34,349 nt of DNA, taken from the NCBI GenBank assembly GCA_028292545.1, contig JAQGMC010000050.1, positions 1 to 34,349 on the forward strand. The letters are read 5' to 3'. The DNA comes from Paucimonas sp. GTDB lineage: Bacteria; Pseudomonadota; Gammaproteobacteria; Burkholderiales; Burkholderiaceae_D. Each line of letters starts with the position of its first letter. Position 1 is the stretch's first letter. This document shows, piece after piece, positions 7,181-13,600 of the stretch. Position numbers and translations under genes: made by a program. Below the pieces are notes generated by a model that saw only the letters and a list, made by a program, of their open reading frames with translations, did not search any database and was not told where the DNA came from.

Positions 7181-7359
7181 AAACTCCCGATTCGATCAGC
7201 ACCTTCACGCCAACACACGGCGAGATCGCTATGCTCGCCGCGCTTCGCCGGCTGCCCGCGTCGTACCACGAAATGCTTATGTTCGCGGTGACCGATATGA
7301 GCTTAAACTGCCGGGTCCAAAAGCCGAGGCTCTCGATCGTGCGCGGAGGCCAAGCATGA
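7144..7359 (+). CDS. Small phage-type protein of unknown function (1 of 3)
   Basis: This 71-residue protein begins MPSKKRPILSAVETPDSIST and has a helical centre (GEIAMLAALRRLPASYHEML). It is preceded by GGAGG six bases before the ATG, which strongly supports the start. It shares an ATGA overlap with the next gene, so it is the first of a tightly packed three-gene unit. The unit sits between the ash-like region and the tRNA-Leu end of the island, a typical place for phage or satellite regulatory genes. No family is recognised. Confidence 0.6.
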   Translation: MPSKKRPILSAVETPDSISTFTPTHGEIAMLAALRRLPASYHEMLMFAVTDMSLNCRVQKPRLSIVRGGQA

Positions 7360-7706
7360 GCGCGCTCACAAAGGACAACCCGCTCAACCAGAATCCCGGC
7401 CGGGCGCCCTATGAGCTGGCCCATCTGCTCAGAAGGTTGCCGGTGGACTTTGCCTACCTCCGATCGCCGACCCAGGAGCAGAAAGAGGCGGCGGGCGCCG
7501 CTCTCGAGCACATCGAGGACGCGACAGGGACCCTCCTGCATGGCTTGGAGGCAATCGGCGCGCTGCTGTTCTCCGCCGGCACGAACAAGGACTTCCCGGT
7601 GGCGGCAAACCAGCTGCCTGACCTTGGCTCACTGATTCAGCACCTGGCAGTGGAGCTGCAGATGCTTCATGACTTGGAAGACTCCGTTTCGGCGGGGCTC
7701 AAATGA
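7356..7706 (+). CDS. Small phage-type protein of unknown function (2 of 3)
   Basis: This 116-residue protein is largely helical, with an N-terminal PYELAHLLRRLPVDFAYLRS segment, a middle helix around EQKEAAGAALEHIEDATG and a leucine-rich C-terminal helix (LIQHLAVELQMLHDLED). It starts with ATG overlapping the previous stop (ATGA) and has GGAGG seven bases upstream. It overlaps the following gene in the same way, which indicates co-translation. No motif for DNA binding or catalysis is seen and the family is not recognised. Confidence 0.65.
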   Translation: MSALTKDNPLNQNPGRAPYELAHLLRRLPVDFAYLRSPTQEQKEAAGAALEHIEDATGTLLHGLEAIGALLFSAGTNKDFPVAANQLPDLGSLIQHLAVELQMLHDLEDSVSAGLK

Positions 7707-7906
7707 TGGGCGCCCCTTCGAAAATCTCCGCCACAGCCGCTCGCCTGTTAGAACAGATGGACGTGCTGCATGACATCGATGCCCTGCTCAGCGCGATAAA
7801 AGAATCGGAACACGGCGGTTATGTCAGCCGCTTGGCCGCCCTGGCGATGGTCGAAACCGAGAAGGTGCGTAACGCACTCGACGAAATGTGGGTCCAGATG
7901 AAGTAG
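7703..7906 (+). CDS. Small phage-type protein of unknown function (3 of 3)
   Basis: This 67-residue, mostly helical protein contains AARLLEQMDVLHDIDALLSA and a second helix (VETEKVRNALDEMW). It overlaps the stop of the preceding gene by four bases; a second ATG follows immediately, so the start could be one codon later. It is the last gene before the tRNA-Leu and the repeat cluster at 7927-7981. No family is recognised. Confidence 0.6.
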   Translation: MMGAPSKISATAARLLEQMDVLHDIDALLSAIKESEHGGYVSRLAALAMVETEKVRNALDEMWVQMK

Positions 7907-7926
7907 GGCATTCCTGCGAGTGGTGC

Positions 7927-7981
7927 GGTGGCAGTAGTAAGAGGGGGCTCCGAAACTCAAACTGCCACCGGTACTGCCACC
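7927..7981. repeat. Three copies of a 9-bp motif near the island end
   Basis: ACTGCCACC occurs at 7961-7969 and again at 7973-7981, twelve bases apart, and its reverse complement GGTGGCAGT at 7927-7935. The cluster ends 80 bases from the 3' end of the tRNA-Leu gene. Short repeats at such a distance from a tRNA att core are typical of arm-type sites bound by tyrosine integrases. An alternative is an operator for the small genes or a hairpin formed by the inverted copies. Confidence 0.45.
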
Positions 7982-8061
7982 AATTACGGAGAAAGGGCGG
8001 AAGCGTTTGGCGGGACAGGGGCTGGAACCATAACGCTAATTCGAGTTTTCCCCTATGGGAG

Positions 8062-8085
8062 TGGTGCCCGAGACCGGAATCGAAC
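8062..8085. other. Probable attachment-site end of the genomic island
   Basis: The tRNA-Leu 3' end, including the T-arm, is a common att core. Everything to its left in the window is island-like (defence genes, two DUF4224 genes, ash-like region) and everything to its right is chromosomal in composition and content. The matching direct repeat would lie left of the window, so this boundary is inferred, not shown. Confidence 0.5.
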
Positions 8086-8154
8086 CGGTACGCCCCCTCT
8101 CGGGTAAGCGGCGGATTTTAAGTCCGCTGTGTCTACCAATTTCACCACTCGGGC
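8062..8154 (-). tRNA. tRNA-Leu (anticodon UAA)
   Basis: Read on the minus strand the gene begins GCCCGAG and ends CTCGGGC-A-CCA, giving a perfect 7-bp acceptor stem with encoded CCA. The anticodon arm is GCGGA-CTTAAAA-TCCGC, so the anticodon is TAA. It has the long variable arm expected of leucine tRNAs (CTTACCCGAGAGGGGGCG region) and a normal ACCGG-TTCGATT-CCGGT T-arm. The 3' end faces left, toward the defence island, the usual arrangement when an element has integrated into the tRNA 3' end. Confidence 0.95.
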
Positions 8155-8327
8155 CGGGCTGGGTGGTGCTGGGCCAAGGCAGGGAAGTCGATTGACTCCT
8201 GCTACTCAGCCACGCAAGCCAGCCTGAAGAGGGCGCGATTTTATCATGCCGCCCGAGAGGGATTTGTCCTATCGCATTGAGGCCGGGCGCAACGCAGCCC
8301 GGCAAGCGCCAGCCTGCCAGGCCGCTT

Positions 8328-8362
8328 GCGGGTGTGGACCGCCAACCCGGGCCCACACCCGC
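8328..8362. repeat. Inverted repeat between tRNA-Leu and DUF378 gene
   Basis: GCGGGTGTGG (8328-8337) and CCACACCCGC (8353-8362) are perfect 10-bp arms around a 15-base loop, just downstream of the DUF378 stop. There is no T-tract on either side, so it is at most a weak terminator. The rest of 8155-8385 holds no gene that I can see. Confidence 0.4.
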
Positions 8363-8385
8363 ATTTCAGGTTTCACGTGCGCCGG

Positions 8386-8667
8386 TCAATGCCGGCTCGA
8401 TAGCCTGCTCGACATATACAGCGAATACAGTGCAGACAAACCAACCAGCACGTAGATTGCACGCGAGATGGTGCTCATCTGGCCGAACAGCCGCGCTACC
8501 AGGTCGAAGTCGAACAGGCCGACCAGCCCCCAGTTAAGCCCGCCGATGATCAGCAAAAGCATCGGAACCCACTCGGCTGCTTTCATGCGGCTTTTCCCGT
8601 AAGTGCTGCTGGTGCGGCGATCGGGAAGGTGCCGTTTTTCGATGAAGTCTTGGGCGGTTGAGGCCAT
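8386..8667 (-). CDS. DUF378 small membrane protein
   Basis: The 93-residue protein carries the DUF378 pattern in its C-terminal two thirds: LLLIIGGLNWGLVGLFDFDL forming the first membrane helix and linker, then SRAIYVLVGLSALYSLYM forming the second. DUF378 proteins are small two-helix membrane proteins of unknown role. The N-terminal 35 residues are polar and charged, an extension compared with the shortest family members. The ATG at 8667 was preferred over the upstream one at 8694 because AAGGA lies about nine bases before it. It is preceded by an intergenic region with a strong palindrome. Confidence 0.8.
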   Translation of the reverse strand: MASTAQDFIEKRHLPDRRTSSTYGKSRMKAAEWVPMLLLIIGGLNWGLVGLFDFDLVARLFGQMSTISRAIYVLVGLSALYSLYMSSRLSSRH

Positions 8668-8750
8668 GATGAGGATCCTTGTCAGAAAATGCATGAGCGG
8701 AGCGGCCGCGCCAGCAGCGCGCCATTCCAGGTTGCAAGCGCGACCAGAAC

Positions 8751-8774
8751 TTGCTCCTCAAAATTGAGGAGCAA
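8751..8774. repeat. Near-perfect palindrome between lipoprotein and DUF378 genes
   Basis: TTGCTCCTCAA-AA-TTGAGGAGCAA has 11-bp perfect arms with a 2-base centre. It lies 84 bases upstream of the DUF378 start and 82 bases downstream of the lipoprotein stop. No T-tract follows on the minus strand, so an operator is as likely as a terminator hairpin. Confidence 0.5.
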
Positions 8775-8855
8775 AGCACACGGGGATGATGCGGTTTCCG
8801 CAATCGCCGCCCCGCGGCAAGAACGCTGCCGGGTCGGGGTCTTGCGGTTCAGCAC

Positions 8856-8972
8856 TTAGAACCGTACGTTTCTTTCGTATGGGTCGTAGGCACTGGTAGC
8901 ATCGCTGGATGTGCCGTAGCTGGCACATCCAGCAAGCAGTGCTACAACCAGGACAGCAATCACTTTTTTCAT
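8856..8972 (-). CDS. Small lipoprotein
   Basis: This 38-residue protein starts MKKVIAVLVVALLAGCASYG. It has a short basic N-terminus, a hydrophobic core and the lipobox LLAGC, so Cys16 would be lipidated after signal peptidase II cleavage. Only 23 residues remain in the mature protein. The start at 8972 has GGAG six bases upstream; the longer frame to 9038 would spoil the signal peptide. Such small lipoproteins are common in Burkholderiales and their function is unknown. Confidence 0.75.
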   Translation of the reverse strand: MKKVIAVLVVALLAGCASYGTSSDATSAYDPYERNVRF

Positions 8973-9353
8973 ATTCACTCCATTGCCGGTCGGCCATCGC
9001 AAGGATGGTGGAACGCGTGGCAAATCAAAAGCCCACAAGGGCTGCCCACGCCTGCTAACACCTTAGCCATTGCGAGGGCGGAGCAAGAAGGGGATTTTCA
9101 AAGGCTTGCGATAACATAAATCGCTGGTTTGCGCCTTTGCGGCAGGACGAGTTGTGTGCCTCGCAAGACGGTTTTCACGTGGCTAGAAAATGCTTGTGGC
9201 CCGCTTTCATGACGCGAGCCATGCGGAGCCGGCATCGGGTCCAGACTGTATCGGGCTATCAGGAAAGTCGCCGTCGCCGTGACCTCTGCGCCGCGACCGC
9301 TTCAAGCCTCAAAAGCGCGCCGCAAGTACGCGTCCGGCCAAGGCCAATCCTTG

Positions 9354-9359
9354 TATAAT
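9354..9359 (+). promoter_or_regulatory. Possible -10 element for the acyl-CoA dehydrogenase operon
   Basis: A consensus TATAAT lies about 100 bases before the first dehydrogenase start codon. No good -35 box is seen 17 bases upstream. It is the only clear promoter-like element in the 488-base gap 8973-9460, which otherwise contains no gene I can support. Confidence 0.35.
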
Positions 9360-9460
9360 CGGTTCCGAACGATCGTGCTTTTTGGCCGTGCCCGCAGCTT
9401 GCTGGCAGCACGGCACACTGACCGGGCTGTCCGGAAGAACACTGAAAAACAGGAGATTGC

Positions 9461-10657
9461 ATGGATCTCGATTACAGCGCGGAAGACCTTGCTTTCCGCG
9501 ACCAGGTGCGCGCTTTCCTCGAAGCGAATTTGCCTGCCGAACTACGGCACAAGGTGCTGAATCACTTGCGCTTGTCGAAAGAGGATTACGTGCGCTGGCA
9601 CAAGATCGTAGCCAAACAGGGCTGGGTCGGCGCCAACTGGCCGGTTGAGTATGGCGGCACTGGCTGGAATGCCGTGCAGCGCCACATCTGGGACGAGGAG
9701 TGTGCCCGCGCCGGCACGCCGCAGATCCTGCCTTTCGGTGTGAACATGGTGGCGCCCGTCATCATGGCATTTGCCAACGAAGCGCAAAAACGGCATTACC
9801 TGCCGCGCATCCTGAATTGTGACGACTGGTGGTGCCAGGGTTATTCCGAGCCGGGCTCCGGGTCCGACCTGGCGTCGCTGAAAACCCGGGCCGAGCGCCA
9901 GGGCGACCATTACATCGTGAATGGCCAGAAAACCTGGACCACGCTGGGCCAATATGCCGACATGATCTTTTGCCTGGTGCGCACCGATCCCGCCGCGCGC
10001 AAGCAAGAGGGCATCTCCTTCCTGCTCATCGACATGAAGACACCGGGCATCACGGTGCGCCCCATCATCATGCTCGACGAAGACCATGAAGTGAATGAAG
10101 TTTTCTTTGACAACGTGAAGGTGCCGGTCGAGAACCTGGTGGGTGAAGAAAACAAGGGCTGGACCTATGCCAAATACCTGCTGGGGCATGAACGTACCGG
10201 CATCGCGGCAGTGGGCCGCGCCAAGCGCGAGCTGCAGTTCCTCAAGCGCCTCGCCAGCACGCACTTGAAGAACGGCCGTCCGATACTTGAAGACCCGGTC
10301 TATGCCGCCAAGGTGGCTTCGCTCGAAATTGAAATCATGGCGCTGGAAATCACAGTGCTGAAAGTGGTGTCGGCCGAAGGCGTAAAGAAAGGCCCGGGAC
10401 CGGAAGCATCGATGCTGAAGATCAAGGGCACGGAAATCCAGCAATTGCTGACAGAGTTGATGGTAGAGGCAGTCGGTCCGCAGGGCCTGCCTTTCGATCG
10501 CGGCTATCTCGAAGGTGAACATGACCATGCCGTGACGGGTGATGACGCGGCCGCGCCGCTGGCTTCGTACTACTTCAATTTCCGCAAGACGTCGATCTAC
10601 GGCGGCTCCAACGAAATCCAGAAAAACATCATCAGCCAGATGATCCTGGGACTGTGA
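9461..10657 (+). CDS. Acyl-CoA dehydrogenase, large subunit (pimeloyl-CoA dehydrogenase-like)
   Basis: This FAD enzyme introduces the alpha-beta double bond into an acyl-CoA. The 398 residues have normal family length with the first signature YSEPGSGSDLASLKTRA (about 127-143), then NGQKTWTT, a substrate-side HERTGIA segment, and the C-terminal SIYGGSNEIQKNII (about 380-393). With the next gene, seven bases away, it looks like the two subunits of a heteromeric acyl-CoA dehydrogenase such as PimC/PimD. ATG with AGGAG upstream. The operon continues with two MaoC hydratases, so it probably degrades a particular acid or side chain; the substrate cannot be read from sequence. Confidence 0.9.
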   Translation: MDLDYSAEDLAFRDQVRAFLEANLPAELRHKVLNHLRLSKEDYVRWHKIVAKQGWVGANWPVEYGGTGWNAVQRHIWDEECARAGTPQILPFGVNMVAPVIMAFANEAQKRHYLPRILNCDDWWCQGYSEPGSGSDLASLKTRAERQGDHYIVNGQKTWTTLGQYADMIFCLVRTDPAARKQEGISFLLIDMKTPGITVRPIIMLDEDHEVNEVFFDNVKVPVENLVGEENKGWTYAKYLLGHERTGIAAVGRAKRELQFLKRLASTHLKNGRPILEDPVYAAKVASLEIEIMALEITVLKVVSAEGVKKGPGPEASMLKIKGTEIQQLLTELMVEAVGPQGLPFDRGYLEGEHDHAVTGDDAAAPLASYYFNFRKTSIYGGSNEIQKNIISQMILGL

Positions 10658-10664
10658 GGACAGC

Positions 10665-11804
10665 ATGGACTTCAATTTCACGGAAGAACAAAAGCAGTTT
10701 GCGGATGCATTGCGGCGCTGGGCAGAGAAGGATTACGGTTTCGAGCAGCGCAAGAAAATCATCCACTCGCCCGAAGGCGTTTCCACGCAAGCCTGGAGTA
10801 CGCTGGCCGAGCTTGGCATGACTGCGCTGCCGGTGCCGGAAGAACAGGGCGGCTTCAATGGCACTGCTGTTGACATGCTGGTGGTGATGCAGGAACTGGG
10901 GCGCGCGCTGGTGGTGGAGCCTTACCTTGCCACCGTCATGGGTTCGCGCTTCCTGAAACTGGCGGGCGGCCAGGACGCCTTGCTGGAGCGGGTCGCAAGC
11001 GGCGAATTGAAGCTGGCCTGCGCCTTGTATGAGAAGCAGTCGCGCTACGACCTGGCCGATATCGCGACCAGCGCAACCAAGGCCGGCGACGGCTATCTGC
11101 TCAACGGCAGCAAATCGGTGGTCGTGCATGGCGGCCAGGCCGGCATGCTGGTGGTGTCCGCCCGCACTAGCGGCGAGCCGCGATCGCGGGATGGTATTTC
11201 ACTGTTCCTGGTGCCGGCAAATGGCGCCGGGGTGAGCATCCGCGACTACCGGACCATAGACGGGCAGCGCGCCGCCGACATTACGTTTGCCGATGTCAAA
11301 CTGGCGGCCACGGCCATCCTCGGCACCGCTGGCGCAGGCTGGGAATTACTGGAAGCCGGCGCGGACTATGGCGCCGTGCTGTTGTGCGCCGAAGCAGTGG
11401 GCGCGATGGAAGCGCTGAACGCCGCCACGCTCGATTACCTGAAGACGCGCCAGCAATTTGGCGTGCCGATCGGTAAATTCCAGGCGCTGCAACACCGCAT
11501 GGTGGACATGTTCATCCAGCAGGAACAGGCGCGTTCGATCACGACGCTGGCCGCGGTGCGGGTGGATAGCCAGGACCCGGCTGAACGCCGGCGTAATGTG
11601 TCGGCGGCCAAGGCGCGGGTCGGCCAGGCGCTGAAGTTCGTCGGCCAGCAAGCAGTGCAACTGCACGGCGGCATGGGCGTCACCGATGAATTGCCGGCCT
11701 CCCACTATTTCAAGCGCTTGAGCATGATCGAGCTGACACTGGGCGACACGGATCATCACCTGGCCCGCTTTGCGTCTGAACCCGGGTTTCGCAACGCCGC
11801 ATGA
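10665..11804 (+). CDS. Acyl-CoA dehydrogenase, small subunit (pimeloyl-CoA dehydrogenase-like)
   Basis: The 379-residue protein is a second acyl-CoA dehydrogenase chain, with N-terminal MDFNFTEEQKQFADALRRWA, the C-terminal domain motif TRQQFGVPIGKFQALQHRM (about 261-279) and LHGGMGVTDELPASHYFKR near the end. The middle domain lacks the usual EPGSGSD-type loop seen in its partner (here EKQSRYDLADIATSA), as expected for the small subunit of heteromeric enzymes. It starts seven bases after the large subunit with GAGGA before the ATG. A perfect palindrome follows the stop within six bases. Confidence 0.88.
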   Translation: MDFNFTEEQKQFADALRRWAEKDYGFEQRKKIIHSPEGVSTQAWSTLAELGMTALPVPEEQGGFNGTAVDMLVVMQELGRALVVEPYLATVMGSRFLKLAGGQDALLERVASGELKLACALYEKQSRYDLADIATSATKAGDGYLLNGSKSVVVHGGQAGMLVVSARTSGEPRSRDGISLFLVPANGAGVSIRDYRTIDGQRAADITFADVKLAATAILGTAGAGWELLEAGADYGAVLLCAEAVGAMEALNAATLDYLKTRQQFGVPIGKFQALQHRMVDMFIQQEQARSITTLAAVRVDSQDPAERRRNVSAAKARVGQALKFVGQQAVQLHGGMGVTDELPASHYFKRLSMIELTLGDTDHHLARFASEPGFRNAA

Positions 11805-11809
11805 ACCAG

Positions 11810-11854
11810 CGCGGGCAACCCGGCCGGGTTGCCCGCGTAAAATCTCATTTTTTT
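11810..11854 (+). terminator. Perfect 14-bp palindrome with following T-run
   Basis: CGCGGGCAACCCGG and its exact reverse complement sit back to back at 11810-11837, followed after ten bases by seven T residues (11848-11854). This could end part of the transcription of the dehydrogenase pair before maoC. The T-run is further away than in a classic terminator. Confidence 0.45.
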
Positions 11855-11881
11855 CCGCGGCCTGCGGTCGCGACAATACGC

Positions 11882-12337
11882 ATGCAAGAAGACAAGCTTT
11901 ACTTTGAAGACTTTTACGTCGGCCAGACGATTGAACTGGGCACCTTCAGTTTCAGCGAAGAAGAAATTCTGGAATTCGCCACCCGCTTCGACCCCCAGCC
12001 TTTCCATGTGCATCCGGAACAGGCGCGCGAGTCGGTTTTCGGTGGACTGATCGCCAGCGGCTGGCATACCTGCAGCCAGATGATGCGCCTGCTGGTCGAT
12101 AACTTCCTCGTGCGCTCAGCCAGCATGGGTTCGCCCGGCTGCGATGCAATCCGCTGGCTGCAACCGGTACGCCCCGGGGACCAGATCCGGTCGGCGATGG
12201 TGGTGACCGAGGTGCGCGCCTCGGCCAGCAAGCCCGACCGCGGTTTCGTGCGCAGCGACTGGAAGGCCTGGAACCAGCATGGCCAGCAAGTAGTGGAAAT
12301 CCAGGCAGTGGGCATGTACGGCCGGCGCCCGGCCTGA
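11882..12337 (+). CDS. MaoC-family (R)-hydratase
   Basis: This 151-residue hot-dog-fold protein hydrates enoyl-CoA. The hydratase-2 motif is present in ATRFDPQPFHVHPE (about 36-49), with the Asp and His that form the catalytic pair, followed by FGGLIASGWHT. The ATG at 11882 was chosen because the family N-terminus (YFEDFYVGQTIELG) begins there; the frame is open upstream to 11801, but that would run through the palindrome. It follows the acyl-CoA dehydrogenase pair and supplies the next beta-oxidation step. Confidence 0.88.
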   Translation: MQEDKLYFEDFYVGQTIELGTFSFSEEEILEFATRFDPQPFHVHPEQARESVFGGLIASGWHTCSQMMRLLVDNFLVRSASMGSPGCDAIRWLQPVRPGDQIRSAMVVTEVRASASKPDRGFVRSDWKAWNQHGQQVVEIQAVGMYGRRPA

Positions 12338-12416
12338 GCGTCGGCAGGAACGAAAAACAGCACAGCAGCACAGCACACAACCTAGAGACTCAAGATAACG
12401 GGGAAGGGAGAAGCAC

Positions 12417-12872
12417 ATGCGTGAGATCGAAAACCTGGCTGAACTGCGTAGCTTGTTGGGCCAGGAGGTGGCCGTATCCAACTGGGTCGAAATCACGCAA
12501 GAGCGCGTGCAGCAGTTTGCCGATGCCACCGGCGACCACCAGTGGATACACCTCGATGTCGAACGCAGCAAGCGCGAATCGCCTTACGGCTGCACCGTCG
12601 CGCACGGCTTCCTGACGCTGTCGCTGCTGCCCATGCTGATGCAGGACGCGGTGCTGGTGAAGGATGTGAAGATGGCCGTGAACTATGGCTTGAACAAGGT
12701 GCGCTTTCCAGCACCGGTGCCGGTCGGCAGCCGCGTGCGCGGCCGGATGGTGCTGAAGGAAATCGAAGACATTCCAGGTGGCGCCCAGGTCATCTGGCAA
12801 GTGACGATGGAGCGCGAAGGCGGCGACAAGCCGGTTTGCGTGGCCGAATCGATCAGCCGGCGCTACGCCTGA
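12417..12872 (+). CDS. MaoC-family hydratase (NodN-like)
   Basis: The second hydratase has 151 residues with the motif FADATGDHQWIHLD (about 37-50) carrying the catalytic Asp and His, then a VAHGFLTLSLLPML helix typical of the NodN-like MaoC branch, and NYGLNKVRFPAPVPVGSRVR. The start has GGGAG six bases before the ATG. It is 79 bases after the first MaoC gene. Why two hydratases are needed is unclear; they may act on different chain lengths or work as a pair. Confidence 0.88.
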   Translation: MREIENLAELRSLLGQEVAVSNWVEITQERVQQFADATGDHQWIHLDVERSKRESPYGCTVAHGFLTLSLLPMLMQDAVLVKDVKMAVNYGLNKVRFPAPVPVGSRVRGRMVLKEIEDIPGGAQVIWQVTMEREGGDKPVCVAESISRRYA

Positions 12873-12926
12873 GATGAAAGCCCGCAAGGGACAGCATCGC
12901 TGTCCCTTGCAAGCAGCCGGCCTGCT

Positions 12927-13538
12927 TCAGGCCAGCGGCGAAAACGAAAGCGGCGCCAGCAACGCATTATGCTGGCTCAGCCAGCGCGCGCGGCCGCCGG
13001 GCGGTGGCCAGCTTCCCTTTGCAACTTCGCCAGCGCGAATTGCCAGGCGCTGTTCATAACTGTCATACACCCACAGGTGGATGAAGCGCAGTGCGCGTGC
13101 ATCGATCGAATACATCAGCATCGGTGCGGGCGAAACCTGCACCCGCCGGGCCAGCGGTTCCTTCCAGGTTGCAAGCAATTCATCCAGCATGCCTGGCCGG
13201 TAGACATAGCTGCGCAACTCGTGGATCGCGCCGAGCTTGCCCGGGGCCGGGTGGGGCAGTCCGGGCATCATGCGGAAGTGCTTGATCTGCACATCCTGCG
13301 TCAGCGGCAGCACCTCGCTCAACCAGTGTTTTGTGCCGGGCTTGAATTCGGTTGCGGCGTTGGTGGCTTGCTTGTCGTCATAGCGGCGCAGCAGCAGCAC
13401 GTCGTTGACGGCGCCCACTTCGGTGGCCCAGGCGGCCACCAGTTCGGGTGGACAGGTAGTGGCCGCCGCTTGCAAGGCGTTGATCACATCCTTGTGCATG
13501 CCCGCCATGGCGGTCAGGGTGGTCAGTTCGTAAATCAT
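12927..13538 (-). CDS. NIPSNAP family protein
   Basis: The 203 residues contain two ferredoxin-like NIPSNAP repeats: MIYELTTLTAMAGMHKDVIN at the N-terminus and IHELRSYVYRPGMLDELLAT near 105-124. The WATEVGAVNDVLLLRRYDD segment between them matches the usual W-TE-G-N-V-HLW-Y pattern. NIPSNAP proteins are small enzymes or binding proteins of poorly known function in bacteria. The gene follows the RND pump on the same strand after 62 bases, so it may be read from that operon, though a functional link is not expected. Confidence 0.85.
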   Translation of the reverse strand: MIYELTTLTAMAGMHKDVINALQAAATTCPPELVAAWATEVGAVNDVLLLRRYDDKQATNAATEFKPGTKHWLSEVLPLTQDVQIKHFRMMPGLPHPAPGKLGAIHELRSYVYRPGMLDELLATWKEPLARRVQVSPAPMLMYSIDARALRFIHLWVYDSYEQRLAIRAGEVAKGSWPPPGGRARWLSQHNALLAPLSFSPLA

Positions 13539-13600
13539 CAGCTAATGAGCGCTTGGCCGTTCGTGGTGGAAGCCCGCAGTATGCCAGCTTCCACCAGGCG

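Noticed and set aside
6847..7269. 140-residue minus-strand open frame across the ash-like region
   Set aside because: It overlaps a terminator and the first small plus-strand gene, is rich in Arg/Gly/Pro, and has no ribosome site; the plus-strand frame is more protein-like.
7907..8061. Integrase gene or fragment next to the tRNA
   Set aside because: No open frame with a recombinase motif exists in this 155-base gap; only short repeats are seen.
8328..8362. Intrinsic terminator for DUF378 or tRNA-Leu
   Set aside because: A good stem but no T-tract on either strand, so kept only as an inverted repeat.
9542..10681. 379-residue minus-strand frame opposite the acyl-CoA dehydrogenase
   Set aside because: His/Arg/Gln-rich composition typical of an antisense shadow of a GC-rich gene.
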